DNA from: Paraflavitalea pollutisoli
Lineage (GTDB): Bacteria > Bacteroidota > Bacteroidia > Chitinophagales > Chitinophagaceae
Length of the DNA: 64,000 bases
NCBI RefSeq assembly: GCF_029360705.1
Contig: NZ_JARKMX010000002.1
Coordinates: forward strand, 558,001 to 622,000
Direction of reading: 5' to 3'
Every line of letters starts with the position of its first letter. Position 1 is the stretch's first letter. The notes beneath the pieces are model-generated. The model was given only the letters and a program-made list of their open reading frames with translations. It had not been told where the DNA came from and made no database searches. The position numbers and the translations under genes are program-made. This document shows positions 28,162 through 36,077 of this stretch, in pieces.

Positions 28162-28302
28162 TTAATAACCTACGAATCCCTTGTTGAGCCCGCAACCACA
28201 CTTTTTGGATGATCCACCTGCGCCACGTCCGGAAGCACAAGCTGTCATTAACACGCTCAAAACCAGGGCCACCAAAACCAATTGATATTTAATCTTCTTC
28301 AT
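28162..28302 (-). CDS. 46-residue lipoprotein, Cys/Gly-rich tail
   Basis: A very short gene: ATG at 28302 (complement), stop at 28162-28164. The product begins MKKIKYQLVLVALVLSVLM and has the lipobox MTAC with C22. The 24-residue mature part is Gly/Ser-rich, then carries the CGC pair C35/C37 and ends GLNKGFVGY. A complete lipoprotein signal followed by a compact Cys-containing tail is unlikely by chance. It precedes the 82-residue gene by 14 bp. It could bind a metal or be a surface peptide; the function is unknown. Confidence 0.7.
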   Translation of the reverse strand: MKKIKYQLVLVALVLSVLMTACASGRGAGGSSKKCGCGLNKGFVGY

Positions 28303-28356
28303 ACCGTTCTTTACTAAATTAAACTATTTTACACACAAAATTATTATTTAACACTG

Positions 28357-29481
28357 GTGGTATCGGTAAATTTTAACAGTTCTACGCGTAAACCCTTAGT
28401 ACTGATTTGCCCGCTCGATTGGGGACTAGGGCACACCACCCGCTGCATTCCCATCATCCATTATCTCCATCAACTTGGCTGCGAAGTTCTTATCGGTTGT
28501 AACTCAATACAAAAGGAATTATTATGGAAAGAGTTCGGTGATACTGTCGCGTATACTCGCCTACAGGGATACGATATCCGCTATGGAAAGAGCAAGCGCC
28601 ATACCATTGCGCGTATTATGCAGCAGAGCGCCAAAATTTTGATCCGCATCAAGGCTGAAAAACGGTGGTTGGACACCCTTTTCACACAATACCCTATAGA
28701 TCTGGTCATTTCAGACAACCGGTATGGATTGTATACCAACGCTGTACCCGCTGTTTTTATCACCCATCAACTGCGCATCAAAACTGGCCTTGGGCACATA
28801 GCTGACAACTGGCTGCAGAAATGGAATTACCGGCTTATCCGGCGTTTTGCCGCCTGCTGGATTCCCGACGAACCCGGAACCACTTCGCTGGCCGGAGAGT
28901 TGTCGCACCCCAAACGGCAACCACCGATACCGGTAAGCTACCTTGGCCCCCTGACCCGCTTTACGAATTGCCCGTCGGCGCCGGAGGGTTACCTGTTGAT
29001 CATCCTGTCTGGCCCCGAGCCGCAACGTAGCTTGTTTGAACAGTTACTAATCGAACAACTGACAGACTATAAAGGAGATGTTGTCTTAATAAGAGGCCTG
29101 CCCCAGTCAACCGCCCTGCCCGTGGTGCCAGCCAATTGCCAGGTACTGAACCATGCACCAGCCAATCAGTTGCAACAACTGATTGGCGAAGCCGGTCTCG
29201 TCATCAGTCGTTGTGGCTACACCTCCGTCATGGACCTGCTGGTTTCGCAAAAAAAGACCGTATTGGTGCCCACACCTGGCCAGTCCGAACAGGAATACCT
29301 GGCTACGCACCTCCATAGCCAGGGTTGGTCATGTACCGTACCCCAACAGCAGTTTCAGTTGCACAGTGTATTGGAAATGGCTTCCCGGTTCAACTATCGG
29401 TTTCCCGCGCTTGACCACCAACAGTTCAGGCCGGTGGTAGCGAATATGATCGCGTCGCTACCGCAAAGAACACGATCCTAA
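28357..29481 (+). CDS. MurG-like (GT-B) glycosyltransferase family protein
   Basis: A 374-residue GT-B fold protein without membrane helices. The N-terminal glycine motif is CPLDWGLGHTTRCIPI (about 18-33) and the donor-side motif is GLVISRCGYTSVMDLL (about 285-300), typical of nucleotide-sugar GT28-like enzymes. The start is a GTG; no ATG exists in frame before the conserved motif, so the exact start is uncertain. It is divergent from the small lipoprotein gene with only 54 bp between. The sugar and acceptor are unknown. Confidence 0.8.
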   Translation: MVSVNFNSSTRKPLVLICPLDWGLGHTTRCIPIIHYLHQLGCEVLIGCNSIQKELLWKEFGDTVAYTRLQGYDIRYGKSKRHTIARIMQQSAKILIRIKAEKRWLDTLFTQYPIDLVISDNRYGLYTNAVPAVFITHQLRIKTGLGHIADNWLQKWNYRLIRRFAACWIPDEPGTTSLAGELSHPKRQPPIPVSYLGPLTRFTNCPSAPEGYLLIILSGPEPQRSLFEQLLIEQLTDYKGDVVLIRGLPQSTALPVVPANCQVLNHAPANQLQQLIGEAGLVISRCGYTSVMDLLVSQKKTVLVPTPGQSEQEYLATHLHSQGWSCTVPQQQFQLHSVLEMASRFNYRFPALDHQQFRPVVANMIASLPQRTRS

Positions 29482-29564
29482 CACCAGGTACATCAACTGC
29501 CCCATCGGCAAGACTGCCTTTATCATAGTTGGTTCTCGCCAGCATCGCTCCGACTATGCTTTTA

Positions 29565-29604
29565 CAAAAAAAACGCGTACCGGCGATCAGCTCACCGGTA
29601 CGCG
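29565..29604 (-). terminator. Terminator of the T9SS hydrolase gene
   Basis: Arms CGCGTACCGG (29574-29583) and CCGGTACGCG (29595-29604); A8 on the plus strand gives a minus-strand U-tract. Confidence 0.85.
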
Positions 29605-29656
29605 CTTCAATATCTATCAAGGACATCCCGGATCAAGCCGGATAGATCCTTCTATT

Positions 29657-31138
29657 TTACTGTTTGATCACCTTGTGGGTCTCCGTCTTCAGGTCGCTAC
29701 GAACCCGGATGAAATATACACCAGCCGGTAAATGAACCGTTGGAATATTGGCTTCCGTAACGCCAGATGGATACAGGGCGGTGGTACCGGATAATTTTCT
29801 GCCGTTATGGTCCACCAATTCCAGGGTGATCCGTTGTGCCCTGGTCGTATTGATGAAGGCAGTCAGTTGTGTGGTAAACGGATTGGCCCCCAACATAAGC
29901 AGCTGGGCGTTGCCTTCCCGGTTGAGGATTGTTTTGGTACCCAGTATGGCCTTTCTGCCGTCTATATCTGTTTGCGACAACCGGTAGTAGCTCAACTGCG
30001 CCAGCGGCTTCACATCGATATACTGGTAATCGTGCTCCATTGCATCCTTCGTCGCCGCGGGAATATTAGCGATGGCGGTATAGCGGCCATCTGCACCTGC
30101 ACGCTCGATGGTAAATGACGCGTTGCCAACTTCCTGGAAGGTCGTCCAGTTTAATTGTACGTGCTGGTCGACCAGTTTCGCCATAAATTGCTTTAAGTGC
30201 AGCGGAAGTGTGGTCCGGGCATTCTGGGCAAACCAGTTCAACATATTGGGCCCACCGGCATGGGTAAACTCCTGGCTATACAGCGCATACCAGGTAAGAT
30301 GCGGAAAGGGGCGGCAATACATGACCTCATCCTTTTCCAGCCAGGGCCAATGGGGCAACGGGTTGGGTGTTTGGCCGAGGCGAGAGTACCGAATGTTTTG
30401 AGCTCCGGCAGCCAGCAGATTGGCATTCCAGGTATCCGGCCATCCTACCACGCAAGGGTTGTCGGATTCGCAATGTACCATCCATACGGGCAGTCCGCCC
30501 GCGGCGATGTTGGCAGGCCCATTGGGGGCAAAGCTGGGGTTCCAGCACAGTGAACTGAGGGCAATACCAGCCAGGCGCTGCGCACGCGCCACGCTACTGG
30601 AGGCGTAGTCCATAACCAAATTAGCGCCACTGCTCATGCCTGTCATATAAATGCGGGTAGGGTCAACCCGGTAGTTGGCTACAGCATAGTCAATAAAAGC
30701 TTCCATATTACCACCATATCCCGTTTCGGAATAGGAGGTATACTGTGGCATCAGCACAAGGATCTGCTGGGCCACGCCATTGATGGTCATTGAGCCGGGG
30801 AAACTGCCGTCCTGGATACGTCCCGGCAGGGAAGAAGGTTGATCGGAAATGAGTTTGCAAAGATCCGTGGCAGATCCGCTGCCTCCAGCCTGCGATCCAT
30901 GATAATAAATAATGAGCGGATACTTTTGGATAGTGTTGGTGCTGTAGTCTGTCGGCATCATGCGGTAATATCCTTTGATGAAGCCGCCGGCAACCCACTG
31001 GGCGGGGGCGAGTGACACGGGCTCTAATCTGTTAAGGGTTGCAGGACATTGTGCCTGGCTGAGCCGGGCAATACTAAATAACACAAAAAAGCACAGTGCT
31101 TTTTGCAAGCAGGCGGGTAGCCGTGTAGGCATAGACAT
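29657..31138 (-). CDS. T9SS-secreted alpha/beta hydrolase, polyhydroxybutyrate-depolymerase-like
   Basis: A 493-residue secreted enzyme. A signal peptide (to about residue 30, SQAQ), an LpqC/feruloyl-esterase-like hydrolase domain (about 50-310) with oxyanion YYHGS and nucleophile S169 in GMSSG, and a C-terminal region ending in a T9SS sorting domain (about 415-493, LPAGVYFIRVR). It likely hydrolyses esters in extracellular polymers. It is a single gene with a long 3' region and a terminator. The start may also be the ATG two codons later. Confidence 0.85.
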   Translation of the reverse strand: MSMPTRLPACLQKALCFFVLFSIARLSQAQCPATLNRLEPVSLAPAQWVAGGFIKGYYRMMPTDYSTNTIQKYPLIIYYHGSQAGGSGSATDLCKLISDQPSSLPGRIQDGSFPGSMTINGVAQQILVLMPQYTSYSETGYGGNMEAFIDYAVANYRVDPTRIYMTGMSSGANLVMDYASSSVARAQRLAGIALSSLCWNPSFAPNGPANIAAGGLPVWMVHCESDNPCVVGWPDTWNANLLAAGAQNIRYSRLGQTPNPLPHWPWLEKDEVMYCRPFPHLTWYALYSQEFTHAGGPNMLNWFAQNARTTLPLHLKQFMAKLVDQHVQLNWTTFQEVGNASFTIERAGADGRYTAIANIPAATKDAMEHDYQYIDVKPLAQLSYYRLSQTDIDGRKAILGTKTILNREGNAQLLMLGANPFTTQLTAFINTTRAQRITLELVDHNGRKLSGTTALYPSGVTEANIPTVHLPAGVYFIRVRSDLKTETHKVIKQ

Positions 31139-31299
31139 AGATTTTAGCAGTAAATAATGACGGCTATCAAAGATGGTGGATTGGCAATATAGCCTTCAAA
31201 GGAAGATGGAAAAGTTGTGGCGGTAAGCCGGTAACTGCCTTCAAAAGGGTGGAGGATTGATATACGATGTAAAGCTATGCAAAAACCTTACCCGGTTGC

Positions 31300-31797
31300 C
31301 TATAACGTAAACGACTTGGGATAGTCGAAGAACCAGAAGGTTTTGGCCGCCTCCCGGAATTGCGCCCAGTGGGCCGTATCGACCTGTACTCCAAAGATAG
31401 CACAGGTAGGCATGTCATCAATCCTCACTTCTGTGAGCATATTGACAAATTCGGTGATGCCTGGGTTATGAGAAAATAACGCGATCGTATCGGCCTTGTC
31501 AGGCGCCTGGCTGATGGCGTCAAAAAACTGCTGTGGAGCTGCATGATACAACTCGCGCACCAGGATGACCGAATCTTTATCGACCTTGAATTCTTCTGCA
31601 AATAAAGTAGCTGTTTTGCGGGCTCTTTTGGCCGTGCTGGATATGAAAGCATCGATGGTGATGGAGCGGGCTATCAGCCGTTGGGCCATCTGAGGAGCAT
31701 CACGCTTGCCACGGTCGTTGAGCGGCCGTTCAAAATCTGGCTGGCCGGGATCGTCCCAACTGCTTTTGGCGTGACGGATTATCAGGATATGCTTCAT
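31300..31797 (-). CDS. SixA-like histidine phosphatase
   Basis: A 165-residue member of the histidine phosphatase superfamily, small SixA-type. The catalytic RHAKSSW begins at residue 8 (phosphate-accepting His 9), with ERPLNDRGKRD after it and the second His in SHNPGI. SixA removes phosphate from phosphohistidine in signalling proteins; other substrates are possible. The ATG at 31797 is chosen because homology begins there; an in-frame TTG 17 codons upstream would translate through the leader hairpin. A terminator-like hairpin and T7 run end directly at the ATG. Confidence 0.87.
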   Translation of the reverse strand: MKHILIIRHAKSSWDDPGQPDFERPLNDRGKRDAPQMAQRLIARSITIDAFISSTAKRARKTATLFAEEFKVDKDSVILVRELYHAAPQQFFDAISQAPDKADTIALFSHNPGITEFVNMLTEVRIDDMPTCAIFGVQVDTAHWAQFREAAKTFWFFDYPKSFTL

Positions 31798-31857
31798 AAA
31801 AAAATTTAAGGGGGAATACTCCCCCTTAAAGTACTTAATAAGTTTCAATCAAAGGAA
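31798..31857 (-). promoter_or_regulatory. Terminator-like hairpin abutting the sixA-like start
   Basis: Arms TTTAAGGGGG (31805-31814) and CCCCCTTAAA (31821-31830) form a perfect 10-bp stem. On the minus strand seven T follow, and then the ATG at once. A near-consensus -7 box, TTCCTTTG (31850-31857, minus), lies just upstream. It may be an attenuator, or the terminator of the response-regulator transcript. Confidence 0.6.
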
Positions 31858-32082
31858 TCAGACAATAATAAACAGGCCTGTTTTAGTGGTGGTTCCCCAT
31901 AGGAAGCTAAACGGTCGGCATTAATTATTTAGCAAAATCTTTGCCAGAAGTGGGTATTTTTCGCGCAAAAAACCAATTTCCGCCATTTTTTTTTGCTTTT
32001 TCCGCCGCTTCACCAATATGGCGTTCCCGGGGATCAGCGCAGCGCAGGAGTCGGCAGCGTGCCTAAACCACCCGCTTGCATA

Positions 32083-32718
32083 TCACAGTCCGCTGGCATT
32101 GATGTAGTTGATCAATGACGCAGTATTCTTCACCTTGAGTTTTTTAAGAATATTGTGGCGGTGTACTTCCACCGTTTTGATGGCGATATTTAATTTGGTA
32201 GCGATCTCCTTAGAGGAAAGCCCGTCGCGAATAAGGTTGATCACTTCGATCTCGCGTTCGGATAACTGATTGAGGCCCGGCGTGTTCTCATCATCACCCA
32301 GCATCTGCACCGAGATGATGTTCTTCACCTCCTGGCATATATAGATCTGACCACTGAATACTTCGTTGATGGCATCCAGCATTTCCTGGCGGGGTGAGTT
32401 TTTCGTCACATACCCGCGGGCGCCTAGGCGCAGCATTTTTTTGGCGTAAGATGGCTGGGAGTGCATGGACACCGCGATCACTTTGGACCCGGGTGACAGC
32501 TTACGGATCATTTTGAGGATATCGAACCCATTGAGGGGCGCCATATTGATGTCCAGGAGGATGATATTGGGGCGTTTGTCACGCGCCAGTTCAATGGCCT
32601 GCTGACCGTCGCCCACTTCTGCTATTACTTCAAAGCTCTCATTCCGGCTCAGGAGGAAGGACCAGGTTTCACGAATAAGCGTATGATCGTCAACAATCAT
32701 GATCGTAATTCTGCTCAT
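32083..32718 (-). CDS. NarL/FixJ-type response regulator (orphan)
   Basis: A 211-residue DNA-binding response regulator. Receiver domain 1-120 with acidic pair D10/D11, phosphoacceptor D56 in LLDIN and K at GYVTKNS; LuxR-type helix-turn-helix about 145-208 (LSEREIEVINLIRDG, SSKEIATKLNIAIKTVEVHRHNI). It is a close relative of the regulator at 35418-36059. No kinase is adjacent, so it may be served by the same PAS/GAF kinase. A candidate -7 box (32957-32964, minus, TAGATTTG) would give a long leader of about 235 nt. Confidence 0.93.
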   Translation of the reverse strand: MSRITIMIVDDHTLIRETWSFLLSRNESFEVIAEVGDGQQAIELARDKRPNIILLDINMAPLNGFDILKMIRKLSPGSKVIAVSMHSQPSYAKKMLRLGARGYVTKNSPRQEMLDAINEVFSGQIYICQEVKNIISVQMLGDDENTPGLNQLSEREIEVINLIRDGLSSKEIATKLNIAIKTVEVHRHNILKKLKVKNTASLINYINASGL

Positions 32719-32956
32719 AAGACATTCTTTTTACAATGGTATAATTGAGTAAGCTAGTGCACACGATGACCGGGAGATAGGGTACCTATCATGTCTTTAC
32801 TGTGGGTGCTACTAATGCGTTACCTTACCATTTAACAGCCGCTGCTACAGAATAAAAACTCATGCCACGATCTGGTGCATGATATTATGATTTTTTTCTG
32901 AAACTTTCGTTCCCAGCCTATAGTATGTTTATGATTTTTTTGACCCGTTGCGGGCG

Positions 32957-32964
32957 CAAATCTA
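32957..32964 (-). promoter_or_regulatory. Candidate -7 box for the orphan response regulator
   Basis: Reads TAGATTTG on the minus strand, exact TAnnTTTG, between the amidophosphoribosyltransferase terminator and the regulator gene. Confidence 0.35.
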
Positions 32965-32995
32965 CGGAGCAGGAGGTTGGGCGTGGATTAAAAGG

Positions 32996-33028
32996 AAAAT
33001 GCCAGGGATTAATAACCCCTGACATTTT
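32996..33028 (-). terminator. Terminator overlapping amidophosphoribosyltransferase stop
   Basis: Arms AAAATG-C-CAGGG (32996-33007) and CCCTG-A-CATTTT (33017-33028) with one mismatch; T-rich sequence follows on the minus strand. Confidence 0.7.
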
Positions 33029-34856
33029 TGCCTTCCATATAATTGATGAATGCTTTATTCACGACTTTATTACCGCCCGGCGTGGGGTAGTTGCCGGTAA
33101 AATACCAATCGCCCGTATTAGTAGGGCAGGCACGGTGCAAAGATTCGACTGTCTGGAAAATAACCTGTACCGGTATCTTCAGGTCTTTGGGCGTGATCAA
33201 CTGGGCGATCTTATCGGATATTTCCTCCGCTTTAAACGGCTTATAGACCAGGCGCACGAGGTTTTCCGTGTGCAGCTTGTCGAGACGCTGCAACTCCTTG
33301 CACTTGTCATAGATGTCCTGCAAGTTCTTTTCCATCCCCTTGTCCTTCATGAGCTCGATAGCCGCTCTGAACGCGATGAAATCACCCAGCTTACTCATGT
33401 CGATCCCATAACAATCCGGATAACGGATCTGCGGAGCTGAAGAAACAACAATGATCTTTTTGGGCTCGAGGCGCGCCAGCATCCGCACGATCGATTCTTT
33501 CAACGTGGTACCACGTACAATGGAATCATCGATCACCACCAGGGTGTCTTTCCCTTTTTCTACGGTACCATAAGTGATATCGTAGACGTGTTGCACCATT
33601 TCATTGCGGCTTGTATCGGCCGTAATAAAGGTGCGCATCTTCACGTCTTTAATCGCCACCTTCTCTACCCTGATCTTGCGGTTGATCATTTCCGCCAACT
33701 TATCTTCGGTAATGTCTTTTCCCCAGGAAAGGATACGCTCCATTTTTACCGTGTTCAGGTAATCATTGAGCCCTTTTTGCAAACCAAAGAAGGCCACTTC
33801 AGCCGTATTGGGTATAAAAGATAAGATCGTATTCTTGGTATCGTGGTTCACGGCATTCAGTACCTGCTCGGAAAGGTTATAACCGAGGGCACTTCTTTCG
33901 CGGTAGATCTTTTCGTCACTGCCACGAGAGAAATAGATGCGTTCGAAACTACAGGCACGACGCTCCTTGGCTTCTATTACCGTGTCGATGCTGTAATCGC
34001 CATTGGATTTTACAATAAGCCCCTTACCTGGCATCAGCTCCTGCACTTCATTCTCCCCTACGTTAAATACTGTACGGATAGGTGAACGTTCAGAAGCAGC
34101 TACGATCACATCTTCATCTATATAATAATAAGCGGGACGTATACCATGTGCATCCCGGAATACAAAGGAATCGCCGTTGCCGAGCAAACCACCTACAGTG
34201 AATCCACCATCAAACAGGGGCACCGATTTGCGTAGGATATCCAGCACATCAAGGTTTTCCTGACTGGCCTCATCGGCTTTGACGGTGAAGTGGTGTAACA
34301 CTTCCATCATGGCAGCCAGATCACTCTGCTTCTGGAAATCGCCCGGCTCCACATTGATGAGGTTAAACAACTCGTCGGTATTGACAAGGTTGAAATTACC
34401 GGCCAGCGCCAGGTTGCGTGAAGGAATCGTATTGCGTTTGATAAAAGGGTGGCAGAATTCAACATTGTTCTTACCCTGGGTACCATAGCGCAGATGCCCC
34501 AACAGCAACTCACCAACGAAAGAAATATTACCCTTCATCAAGCCTGGGTGCTTCATCAGGTCGGGCTGGTATTGCTCCAGTTCCTTTACTTCATTGTTGA
34601 TCTTGGTGAAAATGTCGGCGATGGGCTGATTGGCGTTGCTACGGATCCTGTTGAGGAAGGGATAACCTGGCTCAACATTTAATTTTACAGCTGCTACTCC
34701 TGCGCCATCCTGGCCGCGGTTGTGCTGCTTTTCCATGAGCAGGTACAGCTTGTTAAGGCCCCACATTACTGTACCGTAACGCTGTTGATAATAGGAGAAC
34801 GGCTTGCGTAAACGAATGAATGCCAGTCCGCATTCATGCTTTATTTCATCACTCAT
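33009..34856 (-). CDS. Long-form amidophosphoribosyltransferase (PurF-like)
   Basis: A 615-residue class II glutamine amidotransferase fused to a phosphoribosyltransferase. C9 in HECGLAFIR would be the N-terminal nucleophile after removal of eight residues. The NRGQDGAG, GHLRYGT and GNFNL segments mark the glutaminase; VVIDDSIVRGTT (about 465) is the PRPP loop. PurF commits PRPP to purine synthesis. This protein is over 100 residues longer than ordinary PurF (about 470-510), with inserts in the glutaminase and a C-terminal part containing TGDWYFTGNYPTPGG. A long paralogue of this kind is common in Bacteroidota, so it may be a second enzyme and no symbol is given. Confidence 0.85.
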   Translation of the reverse strand: MSDEIKHECGLAFIRLRKPFSYYQQRYGTVMWGLNKLYLLMEKQHNRGQDGAGVAAVKLNVEPGYPFLNRIRSNANQPIADIFTKINNEVKELEQYQPDLMKHPGLMKGNISFVGELLLGHLRYGTQGKNNVEFCHPFIKRNTIPSRNLALAGNFNLVNTDELFNLINVEPGDFQKQSDLAAMMEVLHHFTVKADEASQENLDVLDILRKSVPLFDGGFTVGGLLGNGDSFVFRDAHGIRPAYYYIDEDVIVAASERSPIRTVFNVGENEVQELMPGKGLIVKSNGDYSIDTVIEAKERRACSFERIYFSRGSDEKIYRERSALGYNLSEQVLNAVNHDTKNTILSFIPNTAEVAFFGLQKGLNDYLNTVKMERILSWGKDITEDKLAEMINRKIRVEKVAIKDVKMRTFITADTSRNEMVQHVYDITYGTVEKGKDTLVVIDDSIVRGTTLKESIVRMLARLEPKKIIVVSSAPQIRYPDCYGIDMSKLGDFIAFRAAIELMKDKGMEKNLQDIYDKCKELQRLDKLHTENLVRLVYKPFKAEEISDKIAQLITPKDLKIPVQVIFQTVESLHRACPTNTGDWYFTGNYPTPGGNKVVNKAFINYMEGKNVRGY

Positions 34857-34879
34857 GGATTAACTCCTGGTTAAGGGCG

Positions 34880-34887
34880 CAAATTTA
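34880..34887 (-). promoter_or_regulatory. Promoter -7 box for the PurF-like gene
   Basis: Reads TAAATTTG on the minus strand, exact TAnnTTTG, 23 nt before the start. Confidence 0.5.
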
Positions 34888-35093
34888 GGAATAGTTTCTG
34901 GTTTTCCTATAACGCGTTGAAGACGGCATAGTTCAATGTAACAACATTAACATTTCAGAGGGAGCAGTAACAACGGCCAGGAGGAAGGAGCAACCTTTTT
35001 GGATTAGAGGAACCGGGGATCAGAAGACATTAAACCGCAGGAAGTCGGGTGGTTCGGAGCCAAGGGGGATGAACGTTAACCAGACCAGTAGCT

Positions 35094-35128
35094 AAAAAAA
35101 GCCCCCAGTTTTCATAGGAACTTGGGGG
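35094..35128 (-). terminator. Terminator of the kinase/regulator operon
   Basis: Arms CCCCCAGTT (35102-35110) and AAC-T-TGGGGG (35119-35128); A7 on the plus strand gives the minus-strand U-tract. Confidence 0.7.
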
Positions 35129-35156
35129 TGGTTTCTTCAACAGGATTGGATCTTAC

Positions 35157-35199
35157 GCTGCGTGACTGGTATCCAAATACCAGCGGATCAGCTTTTTTT
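35157..35199 (+). terminator. Plus-strand terminator-like hairpin without a gene
   Basis: Inner arms CTGGTAT (35166-35172) and ATACCAG (35177-35183), outer arms GCTG (35157) and CAGC (35189), then seven T on the plus strand. Confidence 0.5.
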
Positions 35200-35417
35200 C
35201 ATAGTATACGGTTTCAAAATTCCTGGTCTAAAGTAGGGCCCGGTCATAACAGGTATTGGATTCGGGTGCAATTTGTTTGATTTTCGTCAATTATGCACGC
35301 TTCACCACACCGTTTTTCAATGATGTATGCAATTTTTTCAGAATTATTTAAGGGTATCCCCCTAGCTGGCGTAAGTGTAAAGTAGAACCGGCAGGGGTGG
35401 ACATTTGCTCGCCTCTG

Positions 35418-36059
35418 TTAGAGGCTGGTAGCGAGATTGTTGATGTAATTTACCAGTGAAGCGGCGTTCTTTAACTTGAGCTTCTTGAGAATGTTGTGGC
35501 GATGTACTTCCACCGTTTTCAACGATATTTTGAGGTGCGTAGCGATTTCCTTTGAAGATTGCCCCTCTTTGATCAGGTTGATAATCTCGATTTCGCGGCC
35601 GGTCAGGGCATTTACATTAGGCACCTCCTGCTTTTCGTCGAGCACCAGCTCGGAGATATTGTTCTTGATCTCATCGCAGATGTATTTGTTACCCCCATGC
35701 ACCACAAGAATGGCTTCGATCATTTCGTCTTTCGAGGAGTTTTTAGTCACATACCCCCGCGCACCGATCTGCAGCATTTTTTTGGCGTAGGCTGGCTGTG
35801 AGTGCATCGAGATACCTATTACACGGGAACCGGGAGAGAGCTTCCGGATCCTTTCGGTAGCTTCAAAACCGGATATAGGGGCAATATTGATATCCATTAA
35901 TACGATCTGTGGCTTCTTGTTCCGGGCATGCTCTACTGCTTCCTCCGAATCGCCGCATTCTGCCACTACCATGAAACGTGGGTCATTGTTCAGAATATAA
36001 CTCCAGGTTTCCCTGATTAGCTTGTGATCGTCGGCAATTAAGACACTGATCTTTTCCAT
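35418..36059 (-). CDS. NarL/FixJ-type response regulator, kinase partner
   Basis: A 213-residue regulator with the same build as the orphan at 32083: D10/D11, phosphoacceptor D56 in LMDIN, and a LuxR-type helix-turn-helix with SSKEIATHLKISLKTVEVHRHNI. The two share long identical stretches (DDHxLIRETWS, IRKLSPGS, HSQPxYAKKML, GARGYVTKNS) and look like products of a duplication. It starts 18 bp after the sensor kinase gene and is its likely partner. Confidence 0.94.
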   Translation of the reverse strand: MEKISVLIADDHKLIRETWSYILNNDPRFMVVAECGDSEEAVEHARNKKPQIVLMDINIAPISGFEATERIRKLSPGSRVIGISMHSQPAYAKKMLQIGARGYVTKNSSKDEMIEAILVVHGGNKYICDEIKNNISELVLDEKQEVPNVNALTGREIEIINLIKEGQSSKEIATHLKISLKTVEVHRHNILKKLKLKNAASLVNYINNLATSL

Positions 36060-36077
36060 AGTAAGGTTTTTTGCTTT

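Larger units (their letters stand above)
34888..35417. other. Gap with two opposed terminator-like hairpins
   Basis: No protein gene is seen. A minus-strand terminator at 35094-35128 fits the response-regulator transcript, which then has a 290-nt 3' region. A plus-strand hairpin with a T7 run at 35157-35199 has no protein gene upstream on that strand and may end a small RNA. Confidence 0.5.
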
